From positions 1 through 64,000 of the forward strand of contig JADJHD010000017.1 in NCBI GenBank assembly GCA_016707705.1: 64,000 nucleotides of DNA. The letters run 5' to 3'. This document shows, piece by piece, positions 60,201 to 64,000 of the stretch. Below the pieces are notes generated by a model. That model was not told the DNA's origin. It did no database searches and worked only from the letters and a program-made list of their open reading frames with translations. Both the position numbers and the translations under genes were made by a program. Position 1 is the stretch's first letter. Each line of letters starts with the position of its first letter. Origin of the DNA: Bacteroidales bacterium (lineage in GTDB: Bacteria > Bacteroidota > Bacteroidia > Bacteroidales > UBA4417).

Positions 60201-61879
60201 TAACAGGAATTGCACCATGTGGAAATACAGCCGACAGCCTGCTTCTGACTCTCTACTCAGAACCAGCAGTTAATGCAGGAACCGATGCTACCACTTGCAA
60301 CACCATGCCTTTCACCGTTACCAGCGCCACTGCTTCAGGAGGTACATCCATCAACTGGACACACAACGGCTCAGGTACACTGAATGGTGCGGCTACCCTT
60401 ACACCTACCTACGTACCGGCTAATGGAGAATCTGGAAATATTACTCTTACCTTAACCGTGACAGGAACAGCTCCTTGCGGAAATGTAAGCGACCAGATGA
60501 TCCTTACCGTTAATCCAGCTGCAACGGTGAATGCCGGCAGCGACCTTGCAACCTGCGAACTCACACCTATCCAGGTATCCGGTGCCTCCGCACAGAATTA
60601 CAGCGGAATCCTCTGGACCACCAACGGAACCGGTACGTTCAATGATGCAAGCGTCCTGAACCCGATATACACACCAAGCGCTTCGGATGCTACCAACGGC
60701 ATGGTAGTCCTGACTCTCAACATCACTGGTATTGCACCTTGTGAAGATGTCAGCGATCCTCTCATGCTCACCATTATCAGGAGTCCTCTGGCCGATGCCG
60801 GTCTGGATGCTGCAACCTGCGAAGGAACTGCCTATACGGTAACCGGAGCATCAGCTTCCTACTTCAACAATATCCTCTGGACATTGTCACCAGCAGATGC
60901 CGGAATCCTGAGCGGTGCAGCTTCTCTCAACCCAACCTTCACTCCTGCAACAGGATTCAACGGAGTTGCAACATTAACTCTTACTGTTCAGGGCAACTCA
61001 GCTTGCGCTAACATGACAGCCTCCGATCAGATGCTCATCACTGTAAACAGGACTGTTATTGCTCAGGCTGGAAGTGACCAGCAGATCCCAACCGGTGGCA
61101 CAACCGTGCTTCAGGGATCAGCAACCGAAGGTTCAGGATTCTACGCATGGAGCTGGCAGCCAGCAGAAATGCTTGAGAATTCAACTGTAATGACCCCGAC
61201 AACACTGCCGCTGACCGAGCCTGTAACATTCACACTCACCGTCCTCGACCTCTCAACAGGCTGTTCCAACAGTGATGAGGTAATGATTACCCTGGGTGAA
61301 ATGAACAACGCTCCTGTGGCTATCGCCGACCACGACACCACCATCATCGGTGTACCAGTTACCATTGACGTTCTCGCCAATGACCTCAACCCGGATGGCG
61401 ATCCGCTCACCATTAGCTTCTGCAGTTATCCGGAACACGGAACTGTTATACTGAACTCTGACAACACCATTACCTACACACCGTACAGTGAGTATGAAGG
61501 TGATGACCAGTTCTGCTACAGAATATGTGACAATGCTTCACCTGCCAACTGCAGCGACACTACTGTGACACTGCACATCAAGCAGCCTAACATGAAGGAT
61601 CTTACCATCTACAACGGTATAACTCCTAATCAGGATGGCAACAATGATGTATGGTTCATCAAGGGTATTGAAAACTATCCTGACAACACCGTACTCATCT
61701 TCAACCGCTGGGGTGACAAGATTCGCGAATTCACCGGGTACAATAATACCTCCCGTGCCTGGGATGGCACCAACGACCAGGATAAGCTGGTTCCCGACGG
61801 AACATACTTCTACATCCTTGAAGTAAAGAACGTTGGAACACGCACCGGCTGGATCTTCGTCCGCGGAAATTCAAAATAA
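19262..61879 (+). CDS. Giant (about 14,200 codons) multi-domain T9SS surface protein; frame broken at least 15 times between 45.2 and 55.7 kb
   Basis: Read as one gene from ATG 19262 to TAA 61877-61879. Order: signal peptide (core MPVLFLMGFVCITL, cleavage near VQAQ; a second ATG at 19316 would give a shorter, more typical signal), Ig-like domains, about 45 HYR domains, 3 Calx-beta-related and 19 Calx-beta-like domains, 3 cadherin-like domains, about 40 86-residue and about 40 88-residue Ig/PKD-like domains, a PKD-like domain (AGSDQQI), a cadherin-like domain (VAIADHDTT) and the CHU_C/TIGR04131 domain (GITPNQDGNND, IFNRWGDKI, PDGTYFYIL). The C-terminal module is clearly homologous to that of the upstream giant gene, and a PorP/SprF gene follows, so T9SS export to the surface is expected. 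Frame breaks, all in near-identical repeats: about 45201, 45880, 46414, 46643, 47174, 49307, 51430, 51570, 52361, a TAG at 52458, then 55011-55690. Assembly error is likelier than decay, but not proven. Confidence 0.8.
19892..31810 (+). repeat. Block of about 45 divergent HYR domains in the second giant protein
   Basis: I count 45 domains by their boundaries (V.D.. .P followed by a .I.CP.N start). Each has the HYR pattern: a cysteine near the start, DNC in the middle, W or V before .TD..GN, then C.F.V.V. Many carry a CYYTV..G.EFDP insertion, for example near 20215, 22285 and 23110. They differ strongly from each other, unlike arrays A and B of the upstream gene, and this stretch has no frame breaks. 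Confidence 0.85.
31811..39458 (+). repeat. Calx-beta block: 3 related plus 19 Calx-beta-like domains
   Basis: The first three domains (to about 32876) share a SSDLTEG...LTFT..NW...Q.VTVTG.DD core. Then 19 domains of about 110 residues show the Calx-beta pattern: ..I.D....EG..GT....FTV.LS........V.Y.TA.GTA....DY....GTLTF..G.....T..V.I..D...E..ETF.V.LS........G.G.I.NDD. Acidic positions at the loops (DY, D...E..E, NDD/DDD) are those that bind calcium in the family, so calcium-dependent stiffening of this part of the fibre is plausible but inferred. Confidence 0.85.
39459..40405 (+). other. Three cadherin-like domains between the Calx-beta block and array C
   Basis: Three domains of about 100 residues: the first begins near SPVIADVVKSGNEDND and has FTDADGDAL; the second begins with NPVAVDDIVSTPEDTPVTGS, with NDTDTEGN and SDGNGGTASA; the third has VLSNGDFDPDGTAL and YNGADTVVVSVCDAG. 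The pattern A.DD....ED....G.V..ND.D..G resembles bacterial cadherin-like/VCBS domains (PF17963-like). They mark the transition to the array C repeats. Confidence 0.75.
45069..46061 (+). pseudogene. Fragment of the second giant gene (frame 3 segment)
   Basis: Coherent array C sequence runs from about 45202, after the extra C, to 45880. There, TCTGCGGTCTGG lacks the A seen in all other copies (TCTGCAGGTCTGG), returning the gene to frame 2. Before and after this interval the translation is not homologous to the repeat. It is not a separate gene. Confidence 0.75.
45860..46528 (+). pseudogene. Fragment of the second giant gene (frame 2 segment)
   Basis: Array C sequence is in frame from 45881 to about 46414. 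At that point AACACCTGGTTATT replaces AACACCCCGGTTATT, a loss of one base plus a substitution in a four-C run, and the homology moves to frame 1. It is an internal piece of the giant gene. Confidence 0.75.
46375..46833 (+). pseudogene. Fragment of the second giant gene (frame 1 segment)
   Basis: Array C sequence is in frame only from about 46415 to 46643. At 46643, ACCCTGAATC lacks one T relative to ACCCTTGAATC in the other copies, and the homology moves to frame 3. It is an internal piece, not a gene. Confidence 0.72.
46677..47387 (+). pseudogene. Fragment of the second giant gene (frame 3 segment)
   Basis: Array C sequence is in frame from about 46644 to 47174. There, GGTCTGGTGCAAAC has two G where the other copies have three (GGTCTGGGTGC), and the frame moves back to 2. 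It is an internal piece of the giant gene. Confidence 0.75.
47147..49411 (+). pseudogene. Fragment of the second giant gene (frame 2 segment, about 2.1 kb)
   Basis: A long clean stretch of array C from 47175 to 49307, more than one and a half higher-order repeats. It ends where TTCTCAACACTG replaces TTCTCAAGCACTG, the loss of one G. The translated piece lacks a signal peptide and starts and stops within repeat units, so it cannot be an independent protein. Confidence 0.78.
49270..51636 (+). pseudogene. Fragment of the second giant gene (frame 1 segment, array C to array D junction)
   Basis: Coherent from 49308 to 51430. It contains the last three array C domains, the two diverged closing domains and the first type D domains (beginning NAGVDQTICEG). 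The frame is lost at 51430, where GAACTGTACACTC lacks a T relative to CTGTTACACTC. From 51431 to 51570 the homology runs in frame 3 and ends in a TAG at 51570-51572 caused by a missing C (ATCTAGGT for ATCTCAGGT). Confidence 0.78.
50209..50720 (+). repeat. Two diverged 86-residue-type domains closing array C
   Basis: Two domains follow the eighth, partial copy of the 1290-bp repeat. One has QNLCNASF and GSGAWSFISGPNTP; the other has QSICGATPAT and TGTWTQESGV. They keep the domain plan (AG.DQ..C, W, YVFR, NG.C) but are clearly unique, so the array boundary sits at about 50200. Unit-type homogenisation evidently does not reach them. Confidence 0.8.
51656..52426 (+). pseudogene. Fragment of the second giant gene (frame 2 segment, array D)
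   Basis: Type D repeats are in frame from about 51571 to 52361. At 52361 an extra T (CTTGCCTGGTTCAGC) moves the homology to frame 3, where a TAG at 52458-52460 replaces the TCG Ser codon of the PSAADI motif. It is an internal piece of the giant gene. Confidence 0.75.
52542..55133 (+). pseudogene. Fragment of the second giant gene (frame 3 segment, array D higher-order repeat)
   Basis: A clean stretch of nearly ten type D domains, in frame from 52461 (just after the TAG) to about 55011. The frame is then lost in a tract with two six-C runs (55019-55024 and 55026-55031) that replaces normal repeat sequence and is one base short. No start signal lies upstream; it is an internal piece. Confidence 0.78.
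55130..55567 (+). pseudogene. Scrambled fragment of the second giant gene
   Basis: Type D repeat is in frame 2 from about 55034 to 55440, out of frame through a nine-G run (55464-55472), then in frame again at ICETAGSYT and lost once more near 55525. Compared with the canonical 264-bp unit, about 27 bp are missing before ICETAGSYT and about 50 bp after it. The sequence looks collapsed or of poor quality rather than a gene. Confidence 0.7.
55631..61879 (+). CDS. C-terminal part of the second giant protein, uninterrupted from about 55690
   Basis: From about 55690 (LTPTYTPAAGETG) the frame is clean for 6.2 kb to the TAA at 61877-61879. It holds about 20 divergent type D domains, the PKD-like domain at about 61052-61290, the cadherin-like domain to about 61585 and the CHU_C/TIGR04131 domain. 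The apparent ATG at 55631 reads the repeat in the wrong frame and is not a start. Taken alone it would look like a 2,082-residue T9SS protein without a signal peptide; it is the end of the gene beginning at 19262. Confidence 0.85.
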   Translation: MLWFSISLVRCWLMQMKQPLTPTYTPAAGETGVITLTLTATSTGPCVDATDQMTITITPAATVSAGADATICETGSYNLTGSSVTNAVSLMWSTSGTGSFNNITALHPIYTPSAADIAAGSVTLTITATPAAPCTSVSDAMVLNINRQAVVNAGIDATICENASYTVSTATSSYAASILWTHNGLGTISGAGTMTPTYTPAAGETGVITLTVIATSASPCVDVTDQMTITITPAATVSAGPDATICETGTYTISSSAASNAISLLWSTSGTGSFNNAAALHAIYIPSAADILNGSVTLTLTAYPSAPCPVISDEMVLTISRQAIVNSGTDASICEGATYTVNSATASYATLITWTHNGLGTLTGGNTLTPTYTPAAAETGVITLTLTATSAGPCVDATDQMTISITPAATVSAGPDATICETGNYTLAGSSATNAISLLWSTSGTGSFNNAAALNPIYIPSAADILNGSVTLTLSVTPAAPCAIVTDAMVLTISHQAIVNAGTDASICEGATYTLNSATAINATSITWTHNGLGTLSGAGTLTPTYTPAAGETGIITLTLTATSTAPCVDATDQMTISITPAATVSAGPDATICETGTYTLSGSSATNALSLLWSSSGTGSFNNAAALNPIYIPSAADILNGTVTLTLTATPASPCATASDAMVLTINRQAVVNAGTDATICETSGTYTLSNSSAQFATAYLWSSSGTGSFNDASLLHPIYTPSAADILAGNVTITVTASSTAPCVDATDAMVLTINRQAVVNAGVDATICETGTYSLTTATAQYATSFLWTTTGTGTFNNPTALNPVYNPSPNDVLDGFVILTLTASSAAPCVSASDVMVLHITRQAIVDAGADATICEGSSFTVSLATSQYTTGISWTHNGTGTLTGAATLTPTYTPAVGETGTVTLTLSGTSASPCSDVTDQMLLHIVPGVTANAGTDATICETGTYTLSSSTATNYSSLLWTTSGEGMFNNPTGLHPTYIPSASDILNGSVVLTLTATGNAPCGIISDNMTLTISHQAIASAGPDASLCEGSTFTVTGAAASYYTSISWTHNGAGTLTAANTLSPVYTPAANETGDVTLTLTVTSNAPCSNATDQMILHIYAMPTAFAGNNDTICEGSSYTLLGSAATNYSSLIWSTSGTGTFNNAGALHPVYVPSPSDVVNGFVYLVVTAFGNGPCPVAIDSMQLEIYRAVAATAGPDATICQGTSGYTVTGASAQYNTSILWTTNGLGLLNNANTLSPTYVPQTNETGTITLTMTAYGVAPCGNLVDAMDLLIIPAPVASAGSDDSICESQVFIPNTATAGYYTNLLWTTSGTGYFSNPGALHPTYTPSASDILNGSVVLTITASGSAPCGSVSDDMMLVIRKAPVAYAGEDAEICEGSVYTVTAATASNYTTLLWSHDGAGVLANASTLSPTYTPAPGETGIVTLTITLSGTPVCGNVSDAMSLSIYPMPEAEAGNDLSSCGMNPVALNTSSASGVATLQWTTSGTGTFNNPALLHPLYTPSTVDVTNGSVFLKLTVTGIAPCGNTADSLLLTLYSEPAVNAGTDATTCNTMPFTVTSATASGGTSINWTHNGSGTLNGAATLTPTYVPANGESGNITLTLTVTGTAPCGNVSDQMILTVNPAATVNAGSDLATCELTPIQVSGASAQNYSGILWTTNGTGTFNDASVLNPIYTPSASDATNGMVVLTLNITGIAPCEDVSDPLMLTIIRSPLADAGLDAATCEGTAYTVTGASASYFNNILWTLSPADAGILSGAASLNPTFTPATGFNGVATLTLTVQGNSACANMTASDQMLITVNRTVIAQAGSDQQIPTGGTTVLQGSATEGSGFYAWSWQPAEMLENSTVMTPTTLPLTEPVTFTLTVLDLSTGCSNSDEVMITLGEMNNAPVAIADHDTTIIGVPVTIDVLANDLNPDGDPLTISFCSYPEHGTVILNSDNTITYTPYSEYEGDDQFCYRICDNASPANCSDTTVTLHIKQPNMKDLTIYNGITPNQDGNNDVWFIKGIENYPDNTVLIFNRWGDKIREFTGYNNTSRAWDGTNDQDKLVPDGTYFYILEVKNVGTRTGWIFVRGNSK

Positions 61880-61890
61880 CCGATTAACCT

Positions 61891-61920
61891 GGAGAGCCGG
61901 AAAAATGACACCGGCTCTCC
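61891..61920 (+). promoter_or_regulatory. Strong hairpin between the second giant gene and PorP copy 2
   Basis: GGAGAGCCGG and its exact complement CCGGCTCTCC are separated by a 10-base A-rich loop, 11 bp after the giant gene's stop codon. There is no T-run behind it, so it is a poor intrinsic terminator. It may protect the 3' end of the giant message or lower the amount of PorP message. A smaller inverted repeat (CGGTT..AACCG) follows at 61928-61939. Confidence 0.55.
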
Positions 61921-62003
61921 CGGAAAACGGTTAAAACCGGAATTTTAAAATAAAGTAGCCTGCCAGGTAATAACAATTGACAATAATTTAAATAAATATC
62001 AAG

Positions 62004-62921
62004 ATGAAAAAGTTAATGACTGTACTGCTGATAATCATGGCAACCGGAGCGTTCGCCCAGCAGGATCCTCTGTTCAGTCAATACATGTTCAACAAGCTTG
62101 CACTGAATCCAGCCTATGCCGGAAGCCGTGACATATTCACCGTTGATGCGCTTTATCGCTATCAATGGGTCAATATCGACGGAGCTCCGCAAACTTTCAG
62201 CGCATCCATTCATACTCCCCTGAAAAACGAGCACATCGGACTGGGGTTGAATGTATACAGTGATGCGATAGGCCCTACCATCAACCAGGGAGCTTTAGCC
62301 ACTTTTGCCTACCGGATTTTGTTCCCGGATGCAAGGCTTTCCTTTGGACTGCAGGCAGGTGTCAAATACATGGATATCTTCTGGACAAAGTTGAATCCAT
62401 ATGATGTTGAAGATCCTCTCTTCAGGACTCAACTAAAAAATAAGGCAGTCCCCGATGCCAATTTCGGGATCTATTACTATTCAAAGAAATACTATGTCGG
62501 ACTTTCATCAAAACAGCTGCTTCAAAACCAGATGAGTGTTGTGAAAGTCAACGGGAAGGACGAGTTCACCAAGCTTCTTCGCCATTTCTATGGTATGGCT
62601 GGTGCCGCTTTCAGCCTTTCCGACCAGGTAGTCTTCAGACCCAGCATCCTGGTGAAATTCGTTCAGAACTCACCTCCACAGATGGACCTGAATGCCAGCT
62701 TTATGTTTGCCCAGACCTTCTGGATCGGAGCATCCTACAGGACTGAAAAAGCTCTTTCCCTAATGACGGAATTCAATCTTACCGACAAACTCCGCCTCGG
62801 TTATTCATACGACCTCTGGTTTAATGAGCTTCAGGCTTACAACAAGGGTTCCCATGAAATCAGGCTTGGTTTCGACTTCGATATCTTCCAGCGAAGAATG
62901 GTAACACCAAGATACTTCTGA
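62004..62921 (+). CDS. PorP/SprF-family type IX secretion outer-membrane protein, copy 2
   Basis: A 305-residue protein with a compact signal peptide (MKKLMTVLLIIMATGAFAQ) directly followed by QDPLFSQYMFNKLALNPAYAGSRD. It is closely similar along its whole length to the copy at 16910-17845, sharing stretches such as SSKQLLQNQM, EFTKLLRHFYGMAGAAF and SYRTEKALSLMTEFN, and both end in PRYF. The last residue is Phe, as usual for outer-membrane barrels. It lies 124 bp after the second giant adhesin, repeating the adhesin-PorP order of the first cassette. Role by family: outer-membrane partner for export or anchoring of the neighbouring CHU_C-type adhesin by the T9SS. Specific pairing with the upstream gene is inferred. 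Confidence 0.94.
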   Translation: MKKLMTVLLIIMATGAFAQQDPLFSQYMFNKLALNPAYAGSRDIFTVDALYRYQWVNIDGAPQTFSASIHTPLKNEHIGLGLNVYSDAIGPTINQGALATFAYRILFPDARLSFGLQAGVKYMDIFWTKLNPYDVEDPLFRTQLKNKAVPDANFGIYYYSKKYYVGLSSKQLLQNQMSVVKVNGKDEFTKLLRHFYGMAGAAFSLSDQVVFRPSILVKFVQNSPPQMDLNASFMFAQTFWIGASYRTEKALSLMTEFNLTDKLRLGYSYDLWFNELQAYNKGSHEIRLGFDFDIFQRRMVTPRYF

Positions 62922-63058
62922 TAAGGGTTCAGGGCTTTCCCTCCGGATGACAGAGCCGCAGGCAGGGCCCTCCACCCTTGCAGAAGAACAATGATTTAAA
63001 GTAAGTACCAAGGAAACACAATAATATTCAATACCTTGAAAGGTTTAAAACTGAGATT

Positions 63059-64000
63059 ATGAAAAAGGCCTGTTTAAGCATCTTCGCCATATTGTTGCTT
63101 TCAGTCAGCGTACTGGCCCAGCCTGTGCAGAAAGCTGAAAAGAAAATGAAGCTGTACAACTATTCAAAAGCTATCAAAATCCTTAGCAAGTCGATGGATA
63201 AGCCCGAAAAAAGGGCCGAAGTCATTCCACTGCTGGCTGAATGCTACCGCATGCAACAGGATGTATTCAATGCCAAGGTTTGGTATGCTCAGGCTGTTGC
63301 ATTGCCTGAGGCGAAACCTGAATGGTATTATTATTATGCCCAGGCCCTGCGCTCAACCGGCGAATATGAACTTGCCGGAAAAATGTTCCTGAAGTATGCT
63401 GAAATGCAGCCTGATGACCCAAAGGGAAAGCTGTATGCCGGCTTCTGCGACAGCGTGAGCAAGAGCTGGAAATATAAAGCTCCTCAGTTTGAAATCAGGC
63501 CTGTGGCAAATATCAATTCCCCGCAAAGCGATTTCGGCCCTGCGTTCTTCAAAGGACAACTGGTTTTTGCTTCAGACCGAAATATGGAACTGGATGAATC
63601 AGGATATGGCTGGACCGGAAGAGGCTATCTGGATATTCTATCATCAAACCCTGCTGCTCCCAATGAATTCTGGGGTGACATGAAAGCTCCGGCTTCCTTT
63701 AAGGGGAAATTCAACCAGACTTATCACGATGGACCAGCTACTTTTGGCAAGGACAACTCAGTGTATTTCACACGTACCATCCTCCAGGATGCTAAAAATG
63801 TAAATAAGATCAGGACCAATCTGCTCAAGATTTTCTATTCCTCTGAAACCAATGGCAGCTGGAGCAAGCTTGAACCTTTCTTCCTTAACAGCCCCGATTA
63901 TTCTGTTGGACATCCTGCCCTATCAGCAGATGGAACCACTCTTTGCTTCGTATCTGATATGAGTGGCGGAGCTGGTGGCACTGACCTCTGGATTTGCAGG
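63059..64000 (+). CDS. TPR/PD40 lipoprotein-like or periplasmic protein of the PorE/SprE-OmpA type (3' end outside window)
   Basis: The frame starts at ATG 63059 and stays open to the window end (314 codons visible). The product begins MKKACLSIFAILLLSVSVLAQ, a signal peptide without a lipobox Cys, followed by a helical TPR-like part (AEKKMKLYNYSKAIKILSKS, then LLAECYRM, WYYYYAQALRSTGEYELAGKM). From about residue 145 it has PD40/WD40-like beta-propeller motifs (PQSDFGPAFFKGQLVFASDRN, HPALSADGTTLCFVSDMSGG, GGTDLWIC). In this family an OmpA-like peptidoglycan-binding domain usually follows, which would lie beyond the window. PorE of Porphyromonas gingivalis has this architecture and belongs to the T9SS cell-envelope ring. 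Its place 137 bp after a PorP gene fits that role. The exact orthology is uncertain. Confidence 0.82.
   Translation, partial: MKKACLSIFAILLLSVSVLAQPVQKAEKKMKLYNYSKAIKILSKSMDKPEKRAEVIPLLAECYRMQQDVFNAKVWYAQAVALPEAKPEWYYYYAQALRSTGEYELAGKMFLKYAEMQPDDPKGKLYAGFCDSVSKSWKYKAPQFEIRPVANINSPQSDFGPAFFKGQLVFASDRNMELDESGYGWTGRGYLDILSSNPAAPNEFWGDMKAPASFKGKFNQTYHDGPATFGKDNSVYFTRTILQDAKNVNKIRTNLLKIFYSSETNGSWSKLEPFFLNSPDYSVGHPALSADGTTLCFVSDMSGGAGGTDLWICR

Larger units (their letters stand above)
50721..61051 (+). repeat. Array D: about 40 Ig/PKD-like domains of 88 residues, partly in a 1056-bp (4 x 264) higher-order repeat
   Basis: The (V/A)NAGADATICE pattern recurs about every 264 bp. Between about 51.0 and 55.2 kb four domain types (ICEGSAYTV, ICETGSYTLAGSS, ICETAGTYT, ICETAGSYTLAGAV) cycle with anchors at 52061, 53118, 54174 and 55229, intervals 1057, 1056 and 1055. 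The +1 and -1 match the extra T at 52361 and the poly-C lesion at 55011-55034. From about 55.8 kb the domains are divergent and error-free for 20 more units. Each unit has two cysteines (TIC and A.PC). Confidence 0.92.

Noticed and set aside
1..61000. CRISPR array or intergenic satellite
   Set aside because: The repeats are 237-264 bp, contiguous, in frame and protein-coding, with no spacers of the CRISPR type.
62922..63058. GC-rich stretch between PorP copy 2 and the TPR/PD40 gene as a small gene or terminator
   Set aside because: There is an 8-bp palindrome (AGGGCCCT) but no convincing stem followed by T residues and no open frame with a sensible start.

Overview
The window comes from a member of the Bacteroidota. 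Two very large secreted adhesin-like proteins both end in the gliding-motility-associated C-terminal domain (CHU_C / TIGR04131 type) used by the type IX secretion system (T9SS). Each is followed by a PorP/SprF-family outer-membrane protein, and the last gene looks like a TPR + PD40 periplasmic protein of the PorE/SprE kind. No lineage below phylum can be supported. All genes are on the + strand.

Layout. (1) 1-16469: 3' part of a giant cell-surface gene that is open at the left window edge. It holds 15 near-identical 85-residue HYR repeats, 3 divergent HYR repeats, 38 near-identical 79-residue HYR repeats, 3 more divergent HYR repeats, 5 Ig/PKD-like repeats, a PKD-like domain, a cadherin-like domain and the T9SS C-terminal domain. 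A clear terminator follows. (2) 16910-17845: first PorP/SprF paralogue, with its own terminator. (3) 17.9-19.26 kb: AT-rich spacer holding a decayed IS630-family transposase and, just before the next gene, a perfect 22-bp palindrome. (4) 19262-61879: a second, even larger surface gene of about 42.6 kb (about 14,200 codons). In order it has a signal peptide, Ig-like domains, about 45 divergent HYR domains, 3 Calx-beta-related and 19 Calx-beta-like domains, 3 cadherin-like domains, about 40 86-residue domains in a 5-domain (1290-bp) higher-order repeat, about 40 88-residue domains partly in a 4-domain (1056-bp) higher-order repeat, then the same PKD-like / cadherin-like / C-terminal module as gene 1. 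Its reading frame is broken at least 15 times, all between 45.2 and 55.7 kb, while 26 kb before and 6 kb after are clean. (5) 62004-62921: second PorP/SprF paralogue. (6) 63059 to the window end: TPR/PD40 protein, 3' end missing.

How the parts fit. In Flavobacterium johnsoniae the giant gliding adhesin SprB is encoded next to SprF, a PorP-family protein needed for its export. Here that giant-adhesin/PorP pair occurs twice in tandem with closely related PorP copies, which suggests a duplicated adhesin-export cassette whose adhesin genes have grown by repeated amplification of Ig-like modules. The frameshifts in the second adhesin are most simply read as assembly or consensus errors in near-identical repeats, because the repeat periods deviate from 1290 or 1056 bp by exactly the inferred indels. 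A real decaying allele cannot be excluded from sequence alone.
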